From Closterium sp. Naga37s-1 (lineage: Eukaryota; Streptophyta; Zygnematophyceae; Desmidiales; Closteriaceae), in assembly GCA_947471745.1 (NCBI GenBank), contig CANJKZ010000142.1, positions 2,616,501 to 2,680,500 on the forward strand: a stretch of 64,000 nt of DNA, in the 5' to 3' direction. Position numbers and translations under genes: made by a program. The notes beneath the pieces are model-generated. The model was not told the origin of the DNA. It ran no database searches and was given only the letters and a program-made list of their open reading frames with translations. This document shows positions 1-12,269 of the stretch, piece after piece. Position 1 is the stretch's first letter; each line of letters starts with the position of its first letter.

Positions 1-400
1 ACATTTGCCACCTGTCAGCATGCCCCGCCCACACAGCACCAGGTGGTGGCTGACGAGGATACCCATGAAAATCATACTGTTACACCCACTTTCGGAGATC
101 CACTATCCAACAACATTTCCCTTTTCAAAATACCTCTCTTGTATCACAAGAATTGGAACACCTAATATGCTTGTGGAATGGAAGGCATATTATTAGCTGA
201 AATATAATATTGCACTGAATGGCAAATATCAGAAATTTGGTGAAAACGCAAACATACAAATGAGAGTCTATGCAATAATTGGTAGGGACCCTAGTTATAT
301 AGGTTGTTGCAATCTGAAATGGCCCTAGTTATAGGATCGTAACAGAGTTTCGCGCAGAGTGTAGCACGGAAGATGATTGAACCTGGGTACGGCTTTGTCA
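1..400. other. No gene seen; AT-rich flank of element E1
   Basis: This stretch has only a 63-codon chance frame and no recognisable domain. It is clearly more AT-rich than the window average and resembles the AT-richer relict on the far side of E1 (from about 6,640), so it may be the other half of that relict, split by the E1 insertion. That link is inference from composition only. Confidence 0.4.
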
Positions 401-405
401 CTAGA

Positions 406-536
406 TGTTAGAATCATGAAGAGAAATGTGAGATTAGGTCAAAGGGGGGGGTACAAACCAAAGTATCGAGGGAAATTGTGTACCCGCTAAGTACCTCACT
501 GCAGCCTATCTAAATAATACGTACAAACATTTGACA
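406..536 (-). repeat. E1 3' LTR (left copy)
   Basis: 131 bp, beginning TGTTAGAATC and ending TTTGACA on the plus strand. It matches 6496-6629 and follows the target duplication CTAGA at 401-405. Confidence 0.9.
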
Positions 537-752
537 CACCCTCATACTAGGCTAAGTGAGGAGCATCAAAACAAAGCTAGGTAAACAAATGGTCACAAAA
601 CCAATCAAGAGAAAACAAAACAAAGCTTAGGGTAGGTCTCAAGTTCACCACACAGTCCGAGCACAAGCAAGAGGCCATAAGGCCAGTTGACATGCTGGAT
701 TATAAATGCACAAGCAGTAGAGTGATCACAACCTAGCAAGCATAAAGACGTA

Positions 753-763
<11 letters not shown>

Positions 764-789
<26 letters not shown>

Positions 790-790
790 T
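764..790. repeat. (TA)n microsatellite
   Basis: A run of about a dozen TA dinucleotides, preceded by a short GTGTGT run. It lies in the 3' non-coding part of E1, between RNase H and the left LTR. Other copies of this family also carry TATATA-rich sequence here (E3 near 40,085-40,130). Confidence 0.85.
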
Positions 791-2789
791 ATCATAGTAC
801 AAGGCAAAGTCAAGACACAAGCAAGTGAGGCGGAGTAGGCACAAGGCCTAGAGCAGTGCAGACACGCTGACGATCACCAGACCCAAGGGCCTTGGAGAAA
901 GCATCAGCAGTGTTGGCCCGGGAGGCCACGTAAGCAAGGCAAAGCTGACCACGCTGCTGCAACTCTCGAGCGAGAAAGTAACGAAGAGCAATGTGCTTCG
1001 TTCTGTTCTCCAGTCTCTGCTCCCGACACAAGGCAATCATGGCCTTGTTGTCGACGTACAGAACTGGAGAAGAACGAGGTTGCTCACCCAAGTCGATCAG
1101 CATGTAGGTCAGCCAGCGTAACTCCAGTGCAACCATAGCCCCAGCGTAGATTTCGGCCTCACAGCTGGAACCAAGCATAGAAGACGAACGAGTGGACCTC
1201 CACGAGACAGAACCAGAGCCGAGACTAAAAGTGTAACCCTATGACGACCGCTGAGTCGCCTGGTCGCCAGCCCAAGAAGCGTCTCAGTCCCCTATGAGCA
1301 CAACTGAACCCCGTCCCTCAAGCGAGCCCCATGCCTGATGTACTGCTCAAGTAACGCAGTACCCTCGTAGCAGCCCGGTAGTGGTCAGGCCGGTGTCTCC
1401 CAGACGCAACGTAGCGCGCCAGGATGCTGAGAGGGTACGCGAGGTAGCCCACAAGCTCTGGATACGGACCACTCAGCTCTACGGACTTGTCCGAAGGTGG
1501 AGCTGAGAGCGAGTGGCCTGTAGGCAGAGGATTGGACTGTGGCGAGGAGAACTGGAAGCGGAAGCGCTGAAGGACCTGCTGCACCATGTGTGAATGAGTA
1601 AGAGTGATGGTGCGCGCTGCTCTGTCCCGGGTGATTTGCGAGCCAAGATAGCTGCGCAGCTCACCCACGTCAGTGCAGGTGTGTCTCTTCTTCAGCTCCG
1701 CCTTCACAAGGGCCACTGCCTCAATGTCAGCAGTAGCATAGACCAAGTCGTCGATGTACACGAGGATGTAGAACGGCGGCAGCGAAGTGTTTGAGCGCGG
1801 AAACAGAGACGAAGGAGTAAAACCAAGAGCCGCAAGTGTCGTCCTCAGTGGGTCGTGCCACTCGCGGGGCGCCTGGCGGAGACCGTAGACTGGCCGCCGG
1901 AGGCTCCACTGGGTACCCTCAGGAAACGAATTCAGGTGGGCGGCGCAGCCAGATCTCCTTGTGTAGGCTGCCATGCAAGAAATCTGTCGAGAAGTCGAGC
2001 GAGTGCAGTCAGGAACGTGGGGGAGAGAGGACTCAGGAGGAGACGGCAGCACAGGGCGCTGCGCAACAGAGGAAGGACGAAGTGCCATAGTGTGCTCACT
2101 GGGAACAGGAGGAGGGCGAACACGGCGAGTACGAGAAGCACGAGCACGAACAGGCGAGGCAGCAGGGGAGGAAGCACGAGACTCAGGCTCCCGACGCTCG
2201 GTCAGGGACTCGAGCAACGGGGAGTAGCGCAAAGTAGCAGGTAGAGGGGAGTCAGTAGGCAACAGCGCCTGAGACAGGTCAGGCGGGTGGAAACAACAAA
2301 GGAGGACTAGTACCAGCGACAGGGAACTCAGTAGCCGCACGTGGGAGACTGAGAAGGTGGCGAAGCGCGGACGGCTGCTGCTCACCAGAACCTCTAGTAC
2401 CGCCTGCTCCAGTACCTCCAACTCCAGTACCTCCAACACCTCTTGCGGCAGCACCTTCGGTACCAGAACCTCCAGCACCGCCAGCTCTAGCACCGCCAGC
2501 ACCTCCAGCTGTAGTACCTCCAGCACCAGAACCTCCAGCACCTCCAGCACCTCCAGCGACAGTCCCTCCAGCACTAGAACCTCCGGCACCACCAGCTCCA
2601 GCACCTCCAGCGCCAGCAGCAACAGTACCTCCAGCACCAGAGCCTCCAGCAGCACCAGCTCAAGCACCCCCAGAACCAGCACCCCCAGAAGTAGCACCCC
2701 CGGAAACCCGCACCCACAGAAGTAGCACCCCCAGTAACAGCACCCGAGTCCACTGCGTCAGGCAGCGGAGGCGGCGAAGACGGTCGAGA

Positions 2790-3168
2790 ATGCAGGGATA
2801 GCATTCCAGCCCGCTAACCGACTGGGATAAAAGGGCATTTTTCCTTGGTGGGTCAGCGCACCCATACCCCCCAAGGACGACACCTGTAGCCCTTGGGGAG
2901 ACCACTTCGGGCCATTCCAGTGTCCACTTCCAACACTCCCCTCACTGGGAGGGCCCATCACTAGGGCACAGGAAGTCGCCGACAGCAGGAATCGAACCCC
3001 GGTCCTCCACGCTCACCGCACCATGCAGGGATAGCATTCCAACCCGTTAACCGACAGGGATAAAAGGGCATTTTTCGTTGGTGGGTCAGCGCACCCATAC
3101 CCCCCCAGGACGACATCTGTAGCCCTTGGGGAGACCACTTCGGGCCATTCCAGTGTCCACTTCCAACA
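2790..3168 (-). mobile_element. SINE-like insert with duplicated 146-bp block
   Basis: Two 146-bp direct repeats (2790-2935 and 3023-3168), about 95% identical by eye, enclose an 87-bp middle. On the minus strand the middle holds GGTTCGATTCC (2988-2998), a perfect match to the pol III B-box consensus. The tRNA-like stretch GGTTAACGGGTTGG lies roughly 50 bp upstream of it, where an A box/D-loop would sit. The copia reading frames stop matching on either side of the insert. The flanks share GAAGACGG (2776-2783 and 3171-3178), which may be a target duplication or a repair microhomology. A tRNA-derived SINE, partly dimerised, is the best reading. No A-tail is obvious, so the class is uncertain. 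Confidence 0.5.
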
Positions 3169-6100
3169 GAGAAGACGGGAGGAAAGCTCACCACCACGGT
3201 TAGAGTGCAGACGGAGCACATGGAGGTGCTGTCAGAACCGTGCGCTAAGCTGGCGACGAACAACGCGGATCCAAGGGATCAAAACAGTACGGACGTCGCC
3301 CTTACGCTGTAAGGGAAACACCGTGGTGTAGAGCGAGAAGTCGTCAACGACCAGCAGGAAGTAGCGCTCTCGGCCCGGCCCAGGGACAAGGGCAGGGCCC
3401 CACACATCCATGTGCATCGTCTGCAAAGGAGCACTGGTCGGAGGAAACGAGGAGGAGAGAGGAGCAGCCCATTGCCGCCCCTCGACGCAAGGCAAGCACG
3501 GCGGCGCAAGCGACCGGGGGAGCGGGGGAAGGGAACTCAAGAGACCTGAGACCAGGAGACGCAAGTGCATGCTGCGGAGGCGCGGCAGGGAGGGGTGAAG
3601 AAGACGGTGGTGCCGGAGGAGGGAGGGGTGAGTGAGTACCCGACACGAGCAAGACGTAGCTACCTGACCTGACGCAGCCACCTTAGCAGACTCAGTGTGC
3701 AGAGTGTACAGGCCAGACCCAGGCCTCCGAGTGAACGTGGCGAGGTGGTCACCAGTCACCGAGTCCGTACAGATCGCCACGAGCTCGCCCCCAGGAGTAG
3801 TGGTAGTGGCCAACTGATCCTGGAGGACAGCTGTACTCACCAATTTCGTAGCGAACGAGGGGAGGTGGAGACCTGTGAGAGAGCCAGAGGGGGCAGCCGG
3901 ACACGGGAGAACAGTGGAGCCACGTGCAACAACCGATCCACCGGAGGGGTCGGTCAGGGTGACAGGTACAGGAGCCGGGAGCGGAGTGACTGTGATGCAG
4001 TCGCGAAAGAAGCACCGAGACGCACCGGAGTCTTGTGTGAAGGTGTGCAGAGCCTCCGCAGGTACTGCAACTGTGCTAACAGTGTCACAAGCTCCTACAC
4101 TAGCCTCCACTACACTAGCAGGCCTAGGAGCACAAGAATAATAGTCAATCTCAGCACTAGCACCAGCAACATGCATAGCATACATGGCAGCACATATGGC
4201 ATCCCAATCAAGAGCAAAGACATCTACGCCCTTCTTGAGCAAAGCTAGCCAGTCAAGAGTCTTCTGCTGCTCACCAAAATCCTCACGATACGCGTCGTCG
4301 AGGCGAAAGAAGCAGCGGTACTCAGTGTGTCCCTCCCGGTCGCAAACCTCTCCAGGGCGACCTGTGTGCCGGCGGTACGGACAACGACCTCCACCACCAA
4401 AGTTGCCTCACGAGGCAACCCACTCACGGAGCTGCTGCGGCGTAAGAGTCTCCTGCCGACGCGGCTGCTGCTGCTGTCCACCACCGGAGCCTCCGCCTCC
4501 ACCGGCTGCACCACATCCACCCCCGCCAGCTCCACCCCGACTGCCACCCCCGCCTCGTCCACCACCCCCTCCACCCCAACTGCCTCGACCACCCTTGCCA
4601 CCTCCACCGCCACCACCATCTCCTCCACCCCTACCCCCTCCACCGCCACCACCCGCGCCACTACCCCCGCCACCGCCACCCCCACCACCCCCACCCTTGA
4701 CCCCCTTGCCCTTGGCGCCACGGCGCCTCCCACTAGGAGCAGACGCAGCACCGACCTCCTCAGCACGAAGGATGTCAACAACAGCAGCAGAGGCAACAGA
4801 GGGCACGAGAAGGGAGGGGGCACACCCCTCAAAGAAGGAGGTGAGGGGAGTGCCACAAGAGGCAGCGACAGTGTGGGCACTGGTCTCGGCCTCTAGGAGA
4901 CGGGTCTCAAACGAGGCAAAGGTGAGCTCAGTGGGGTCCAAAGAGAGGAAGTGGTCTCGAACGACGCGAAGAGAGTCAGGGAGGCGGGCCGTGAGGAAGT
5001 AGAGAGTGACGTATATCGGGGGCGGGTTCTTAGCCAGAAATTCTGGCTTGAGGGCAGCACGGTAGCGAGTGTCAAGGGAGCGGAGGTGAGTCATAAGGTC
5101 AGCGGCGGTGGAGAAGTCGGACAGCTCAGGAAAGAAATACGGCATCAGGAGACAGCCTAGGGTGGCAGACGACGGGGAGGAGTATCGCTTGACTACAGCG
5201 TCATACAGATCTTTGGCCGTCTTTAAGTGGCCAAAATGGGGCCTTTGGTCTAGCGGGAGGTGGTTGCGGATGGCAAGGGCGGCGGTAGCGTCGTGAGAAA
5301 GCCACTAGGAACGATCTACGAGCTCAGCAGTCTCAGCAGGGGCAGCGAGGGACCCCGAGGTATGCTCATACAGCGAGACATCCTCCCTAGTAACGATCTG
5401 CAGGTACAGGTGGAGGTCCTCTAGATAGGCCTCAAACTCGATCGAGTGGCCCTCAGCGTGAAAGGTAAGGACAGTAATGGTCGCCATAGCAGGCAGTAGC
5501 TGCAGTAGCAGTAGCAGTGGCAAGGGCAGCAGCAGCGGCTGTGGCTGGAAGCAGTGGCGGCAGCGGCCAGTAGCAGCAGCAACAGCAGCTGTAGTGGTAG
5601 CAGCAGGTGACAGTGGCGGCTATAGCTGCGGCTGTAGCGGCAGTGGGCGGAAGCAGCAGGTGCAGCAGCGGCAGCGGCTGTAGTGGCAGCAGCGACGGCT
5701 GTAGCTGAGGCTGTAGCGTCTGTGGTAGTAGTGGGAGGGGGCAGCAGCGGCTGTAGCAACAGGCGCAGCAGCAGCTGTGGCTGTAGCGGCTGCAGCAGGC
5801 GGCAGCGGGCAGAAGCAGCAGCAGTCGTAGCCGCAGGCGCAGCAGCAGCAGCTGTGGCTGTAGCGGCTGCAGCAGAAGGCAGCGGCGGCTGTTGCGGCAG
5901 CAAGCGCAGGGACGGCAACAGCTGTAGCGGCAGCAGCAGGCAGTAGTGGCGGCTGTAGCTGCGGATGTTGCAGCTGTGACGGCAGCGGGCAGAAGCAGCA
6001 GCGGCCGTAGCAGCAGGCGCAACAGCAGCTGTGGCTGTAGCGGGAGTTGCTGCAGTGGCTGCAGCTGTAGCAGGCGTGGTTGTGGCTGAAGAGGCAGCGG

Positions 6101-6495
6101 CGCCTGCAGCAAGGGCGGCGCACAGCAGCAAGGGGCGCGCGGCAGAGGCAGGGCAGTGGGGGGGTCACGAGGCAGCGGCTGCTAAGCGGCGGTGCGGCGG
6201 CGGTAAGGCAGCGAGGCAGCAGGTCGCGCGATGGAGGCGCGGGGCAGCGGGGCAGCGGAGGCAGCGGGGTGCGTGTCGCGCGGGGCAGTGGGGAAGCAGG
6301 GCCGTGGGGGGGGGAGGGGGGGGGGGCGGGTGGTCTCGATCGAACAGGACAGGGGGTCGTGATCAAGCGGGGCAGGGCGGCGCTAGCGGGCAGGGCAGGG
6401 GGTCGTGATCAGGGCAGCGGGATTAATGCGCGACGGGCAGCCAAAAAAAAAAATCGTGCAGCCTAGGAACGTCCTAACTTAAGCTTTTAATACCA

Positions 6496-6629
6496 TGTTA
6501 GAATCATGAAGGGAAATGTGAGATTAGGTCAAAGGGGGGGGTACAAACCAAAGTGTCAAGGGAAATTGTGTACCCCCTAATGAGTACCTCACTGCGGCCT
6601 ATCTAAATAATATATATAAACATTTGACA
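6496..6629 (-). repeat. E1 5' LTR (right copy)
   Basis: 134 bp, the partner of 406-536, followed by CTAGA at 6630-6634. The sequence TGGTATTAAAAGC next to it on the minus strand is a degraded initiator-Met primer-binding site. Confidence 0.9.
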
Positions 6630-7944
6630 CTAGAGGGAGATTGAATCTCGACTCATGTGGCTATAACAATGAGAAACAAAGCTTTATATAGGATTACAGA
6701 GGAATGTGAATGGTCCTAGCTAGTCATATACTTTAAGGGAGTACATTTCCGTTAGGGCAGATATAGATGTCTGCGGTTCGGTAACCGTTTGAATGGGTTT
6801 TTTTCGCGCATTGCATTTCAAATAGTTCCAGCTACAACTATCTTTGATAGCCAACTTCGAGTTAGTACTTTGATACTTTGGGAATGTTTATGCAGCAATT
6901 CCATATCGTAACACTCCCCTTCATTCCAGAAGAAGGAAAATTTTGACGCGTTCGGTTATACCGCAAATGCTTGTGCAATGATGGTACTGTTGATTTGGCA
7001 ACTTCTTTGTGAGGAAGTCGGCTGCCATGTTACCAGTGGGGCATTAGGTTAAGTCAGCCTTGAGTTTGTCAAACTCGTCTTTGACGAAGAAGTAACAGAG
7101 CGCGATGTCACATTTTTCGCCTCCTGAAGTAATTTATTGGAGATAGAGTCCTTCGCGATTGGTGACGTGGTTGCAATGAGCTCGGCTTCAGCAGAGGAGA
7201 GCGCCACACTTTCCTGTTTCTAAGAGTTCCAAGAGATTGTCAGTGGGCTTGAGTCGGAATAGGAAGCCGCTTCGTGATCATCGATTGGCTGGATCCGTTG
7301 CGTAATCATCGTCCACATAGCCAACGAGGCTAAACGTGCGAGTCGTAATCATCGAGTAGGTGAGGCCAATGTGCAACATGGAGATGAAGTACTTTAGAGC
7401 TCGCTGAAGATCCAACATCATTATTTTGCCTGGAATACTGAGCGAGATGGCTGACAATGTAAGAAAGATCGGGCATGCAGGTTACGGCAGCGAAGAGGAG
7501 ACATCCTAGTTGTTGTTGGTAAAGTTGGTGTGTTGGGTTGGTCGGTGTGGTATCGGGAATGTAGGGCGTTGAGGGTGTGCGGTAAGGGGTTGGAGGCGGG
7601 CAGATGAATGGCGTCGGCGGAGTAGGCGATGTTGAGTCCCAGGAACTGAGTGACCGTGTCATTGCTGGCGATGTCCACATGGTTGCTGATGTTTTCTCTC
7701 GAACTGATCAATGAGCTCGTTGCTTATTCCTGTGAAGAGCAGGTCATCCACATAAAATGTGAGTAGGATGTAATCATCACAGAAGTGAAAGTGATACATG
7801 TCGGGGTTGTGATGAAGTTGTAGGAAGCAGATGTCAAGAAGAACTTGATGGGGTACTGGTGCCATAGCAGTGTCACTTGTTTGATGCTGTACAAAGTTTT
7901 TTTGAGTTGACACACGCGGTTGTCGCTGTCGTCGTAGGTGTGTG

Positions 7945-8200
7945 GTTGTTCGATCACATGGATTACGTTGGCTTACCAACATTTGCGGCCAATACATAAA
8001 GTAAGCCCGAAAGAGGGACACCACAACGCTACCATACCGTGCTCGTGGACCAATCACTGGGATCACGTTGGGTTACCTTGATACGGGGCTCAAAACTAAT
8101 CTTACCGGGGCATTAGGGAGACAAAGACTGTTGGAAGAAGTACTCATGGATTATTCCTAGGCCAATCACTCGGATAACGTTGGGTTACCATCATTTGGGG
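7945..8200. repeat. Three spaced copies of a ~35-bp motif
   Basis: A motif containing ACGTTGGGTTACC, preceded by CCAATCACT in two of the copies, occurs near 7,958-7,975, 8,060-8,078 and 8,180-8,195, at roughly 100-120 bp spacing. It looks like a decayed tandem duplication within relict E0. Confidence 0.55.
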
Positions 8201-8224
8201 GAATTGAAAAACCCCCACCGAGGG

Positions 8225-8470
8225 GAATCCACCCAGCCCGGATGGTGGTCCGGACCCCAACCCTGGTGGAACCGGATCCACCCGGGTCGGGTGGGGGTCC
8301 GGACCATCCCGGGTGGGAACCGGATCCACCCAAGCCGGGTGGTGGGGGTCCGGATCATCCCGGGTGGGAACCGGATCCACCCAGGCCGGGTGGGGGTCCG
8401 GACCATCCCGGTTGGGAACCGAATCCATCCTGAGCGGGTGGGAACCGGATGGACCCAGGCCGGGCGGGGG
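8225..8470. repeat. GC-rich minisatellite, ~48-bp unit
   Basis: Four to five diverged units, each containing GGTGGGAACCGGATCCACCC and GGGGGTCCGGACCATCCC. The unit length varies around 46-51 bp. Its GC content is far above the surrounding E0 relict, so it expanded after E0 inserted or was brought in separately. Chance frames here encode Pro/Asp-rich repeats and are not taken as genes. Confidence 0.85.
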
Positions 8471-10506
8471 TGGCCAGACCCGCGGACGAACCAGCATGCC
8501 TTGAAACGTTGGTCTCGTCGGTGACGGTTTTGATGCGAAATACCCACTTTCAAGAGAACTTGTCTCCCCTTAAATGTGACACGATGAACGAGCACCCAAA
8601 TGTCCCTTGTTTCCCGTGGCGCAACTTCCGCGTCCATTGCCGCGCACCATTCTTTATGAATGGGGCAGGGAGGGCTCTATGCGGAGTTTTGGGTTTGATG
8701 GCAACTGGTGCAGGATTTATGGCAGTATGAAGGCCGAGCATTAGGAGGCCTTATAGGTCGGGGCTGTGTTGCTGATGACTTCCACAACGTCTTCGTCGAA
8801 GATGACTTCGCGAGAGGGAGTGGGGTTGAGCATGGTGTCGCGTGAGGATTCCAAGGTTGCGCCATCCTCGTCTTTGTCCTTATCGCTCCATAGGCAGGGT
8901 CATGGGTGGAAGTCGGCAGGGCCTTGATTTGCCAGCTCTGCTCCAGCTTCGACTTCGGGAGTTGCGTAGATGTGTGGAGGGGTGAGGTAGCTCTCCACGT
9001 AGCTGGATATGGCCAGCTGACGCTGGTCATCAAACCGATTGATCTGGAACCGGGTCAGAGTGAGTGCTTTGTAAAAAGAGCACATCACGAGCAGCAACGA
9101 CTTTAGAGGTGGCAAAGTCGGGAATGTTCCAGGTGTGATGCTCGAAGCTGATCCCCATGCGTTCTCCCCACCATGCGCGCTGTTCTAAATTCCCGGTGAG
9201 TGCAGTTGTTGGTCGGTATTGCACCATGCAGCCACACACACGGAGCATGGAGGGATCGCCCTTGTGACAAGTTAACTTCAGGTGCAGTGAATATTTTTCT
9301 CTGTTGGCGGTGGTGTACAACAAATTGTGAAGGCTGTGGTGCAGTGTGTAGGGCCAATATTTGGTGTCGATGCTGAACTGCTGCATTAACGCGCGATCCT
9401 TGGTCATGAGGGTGTGGTTGGTGCGTTGTGTGACTCCTTGCTGTGGGTGCACACTTGTCATCCGTGAATGTCTTCGGCTCTTAAACTACGCAGCGCAGTC
9501 AGTTTGCCAATTTTTCATTGTATGTATGCGCATTACTCAGCTAAACCTTGAAGATGGCATAGGCTTTGCTCCGTTGCGTGGCATTGGTGACCCACACGAA
9601 GCGGGAGTGTGCGTCAACAAAGGTGAGCATGTATTCTTCACCGTTGAGTCCAGTGTGGGTGAGGACAATGAAGTCACTGTAGACTTTCTGCAGCTTCTTG
9701 TAGCGATTCGTGCTTGGTTTAAGAAACTTAAGGGTTGGTGTAGGAGCGCGGTTTGGGGGTAGATGGTGCAGGGAGTAAGCGTGTTGTTGGCTGTGAGTTC
9801 GGTTTCGTCAGGGTGCAGGAGAACTCCCGGAGTAAACACGCCGACGAATGCAATTGTTCAGTACTTCGTGCGAGGGATGGCCGAGGCGCTGGTGCCAAAG
9901 GTTAACGGGGGCACGCAGTGCGGGTGAGCGAGTATAGTAGCGGTGAAGCTCGTCGTTTGTGAGTCTGGGAGGAGCGAGGGTGGCCGTGGGTGAGACCGGG
10001 AGTCCGAAGGCCGGAATGAGCTTGCGCTCTGTTGGTTGGTGGGTTGTTGCCGGTTGGTGTGTCTTTTGTTACCCGTTTTCCTTTATCACCAGAATCCACT
10101 GTATATTCGATGATATATGGTCGTGGATGATGGTGAGGTGGTGGTATGCGAAACACTGGAGGTTCTGAATCGGTGAGAGGGTTAGGGTCATTGGGGCCGA
10201 TGGGAGTGGAGTCTAAGGGCAGTGGGTTTTTGGGTAGAGGCGGTAAGGAAGGACATCGTGAATGTCGCGCTTGTTGCCTGTAGGTGAGGGAGTTTGGCGT
10301 GGGGAGACGCCTGGTGGGTGGCCGAAGGGAACAATTGGATTTTTTTCTTCGTGTTGGTGCTCCAGTTGTTCCGCTCGCTCTAAGTATTCCTCTATTGGCT
10401 TGTCTCGTCGCCCTTTGCCTGCTGTAGGGGTTTGGCACAGTTTGGCCGCGTCAAAGGCGTCGATAGACAAGCCCCGAAGTTGAAAAAAACGAACCGAGCC
10501 CGTCAT

Positions 10507-10730
10507 TTTGAAACTTGAAGTTGTACTCGATGTACTGTAAATCTGGTAAAGAATGGAATAATCCTTATGCTACCATCCCCCCTCCTCCCATCCCCCCTCC
10601 TCCCATCCCCCCTCCACACTCTCCCCCTCTTCTAAGAATAGTGGTCCGTACCATATCTGACACGCTCTCAGAGTCACGAGAGAGCGGAATGAGGTCTTAC
10701 TAGGAGAAAGAGGATACAAGTATGAGGATG
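10507..10730. other. No gene seen; C-rich stretch
   Basis: It contains three copies of CATCCCCCCTCCTCC-like sequence near 10,573-10,612. Nothing coding is recognisable. Confidence 0.5.
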
Positions 10731-11897
10731 TCGAGAAATGTGCTGTACCCCCTAAGATGTAGCTCCCTATAGCCTAGAAAATCTAACATAAATATAGACA
10801 TCGTTTGACACACACCCATAGGCTAAGTGAGGGGCATCTAAAAAAGAGCAAGAGAAACAAAATGTCACAAGACCAAAGCAACAAGGCAGGGCAAGCAACT
10901 TAGGGTGGTACAACTAGCCAGCCTCTGAGACAAACGGCCACAAGGCATGTTCAAGAGATTACATATATATATAAATAGCAAAACAAGCATAGCAAGAACG
11001 AAGAGACAATCCTACAACAGATGAGGGCCTATCTGAACAAGGCCTAGTTGTGAATAGAGCCTGCGCTCATCACCAGGCAAGAGAGCCTTGGTGAAGACGT
11101 CTGTAGTGTTGGCCGCTAAGGCCACAAAGGCCAAGCGTGCCTGGCCGCGTCGATGCAACTCTCGCAGCAGGAAGTACTGCAGATGGATGGGCTTGATTTT
11201 GCTCTCCAGTCGAGGCTCCCGACACAGAAGAATCGTGGCCTTGTTGTCAACGAACAAGGTCGGTCCACAGCTAGGCCGCTTACTTAGGTTAGTGAGCAAG
11301 AAGGTCAACCAGCGGAGTTCCTGAGCAGCCATGGCACTGGCGTAGATCTCGGCCTCAGCAGACGAAGATGAAGCCACAGAAGACGACCGGGTAGACCTCC
11401 ACGACGCGGCTCCAGAGCCCAAGATGAAACAGTACCCTTGAGACAAGTACTCCCTTTGAGACAGAGGGTAGAAGAAGAGGACAACATACTTGCCCTGAGG
11501 CAGGTAATCGCTTAGCTTGACCTTGATGAACTCCTGGTCAAAGACGGCATCAACCTCGAAGTCAGGGGCAACATTGACAACAAGGGGGGCCTTTGCCTTT
11601 CACGGCAAAGACGCGAGTCGACTTCTGGGGGGGGGGCGGTAGTGGCCTTGGCGGCCTTTGGGCACCTAGCCTTCAAGGTCTTGCCAAGTCCGTCTTGCCT
11701 CGAGAAGCCTAGGGTCAAGCTCCTGGGAGCCGAGATATCCTTGGCGTAGGAAGAAGCTCAAGGTGGTGGTGACAGTGCTGGAGCTCAAGGTGGTGGTGGC
11801 GGCCATAGCTGCTTGGAGGCTGAAGTTGCAGGTAGGGTAGGGATGACCAGAAGGCTGATGGATGCAAATTTAACATAATTGTAAACATAGTTTGACA
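10730..11897 (-). mobile_element. E2: Ty1/copia fragment, minus strand
   Basis: The minus strand encodes a copia RNase H (about 11,012-11,446, with [19 protein letters not shown] and the typical TTDVFTKAL end). A terminal repeat ends at 10,810 (…GTTTGACA), and a similar sequence at about 11,860-11,897 also ends GTTTGACA. Only this 3' part of an element is present, so it is a broken copy whose boundaries are approximate. Confidence 0.75.
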
Positions 11898-12269
11898 CAC
11901 GCTTATGTGAGTTCAGATTTGAACATGGTACCACTCGCACTGGTTGTCTTTTTGACCCCGTAGTGCAATCATCGCTTCACTCGCTCAATTGCACTCACAC
12001 AAAACAGCAAGCAACATCGATGGCTCATTGCTGAATATAGGTGCATGCCGTGCCGGTAATTTCGAGACAAGATTTTAAATGGATTGAAAATCGGGTAACA
12101 ACAGTCATCTGGTTTCTTGAGGCATCTTAAAAAAAAAATGGTGTTCCCAAGTGTTGATCACAGCCATGGTGAAGACCATGATCGGTAGTAAGAGATACGT
12201 CATTAATTCAAGTAATGAATCCACAAGTGCTCACCAATCTGTGCAGTGTGCACAAAAGCTGACTGCCTG
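11898..12269. other. Intergenic / PARN 3' flank
   Basis: No gene is seen. On the minus strand 11,962-12,003 resembles the start of the dispersed repeat found at 32,845 and 55,921 (shared core GAGTGCAATTGA). This region would hold the 3' UTR and polyadenylation site of the minus-strand PARN gene. Confidence 0.45.

Larger units (their letters stand above)
406..6629 (-). mobile_element. E1: Ty1/copia LTR retrotransposon, broken, minus strand
   Basis: Short LTRs lie at 406-536 and 6496-6629 (131 and 134 bp, TG...CA ends), flanked by the 5-bp target duplication CTAGA (401-405 and 6630-6634). Reading on the minus strand, the recognisable parts are: a degenerate initiator-Met-type primer site next to the right LTR; a GC-rich triplet-repeat leader (about 5,530-6,490); gag, starting MATITVLTFHAEG near 5523; a Gly-rich tail and zinc finger; aspartic protease and integrase (about 3,200-4,240); an integrase-RT linker rich in Gly/Ala codons (about 2,390-2,790); reverse transcriptase (about 1,320-2,250); and RNase H (about 810-1,320). 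The order protease-integrase-RT-RNase H defines copia. It is a fossil with roughly six to eight breaks. The LTRs differ in both sequence and length, so it is older than E3. An unrelated insert lies at 2790-3168. Confidence 0.9.
6640..10506 (-). mobile_element. E0: old Ty1/copia relict, minus strand
   Basis: Fragments in several minus-strand frames resemble copia integrase (about 9,030-9,830, including the C-terminal stretch with LRVCGCMVQY), reverse transcriptase (about 7,660-7,960, with VCQLKKTLYSIKQ and FYVDDLLFTGI) and the RNase H side (about 7,330-7,700). The stretch at 9,900-10,506 is Pro/Arg-rich and probably linker or gag debris. The relict is AT-richer and much more diverged than E1 or E3, carries many breaks and has no clean LTR pair. 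It is clearly the oldest element here. An LTR end may lie near 6,913 (…CGTAACA). A minisatellite (8,225-8,470) has grown inside it. Confidence 0.75.

Noticed and set aside
2988-2998. Functional tRNA gene
   Set aside because: A B box is present, but the surrounding sequence does not fold by eye into a tRNA acceptor stem; SINE-like is a better reading.
5421-6366. Ala/Ser/Pro- or Cys-rich minus-strand ORFs of 219-248 codons
   Set aside because: They overlap in several frames over the AGC-triplet leader of E1; low complexity only.
8144-8637. Pro/Asp-rich repeat protein ORFs on both strands
   Set aside because: Chance frames over the 48-bp minisatellite inside relict E0.
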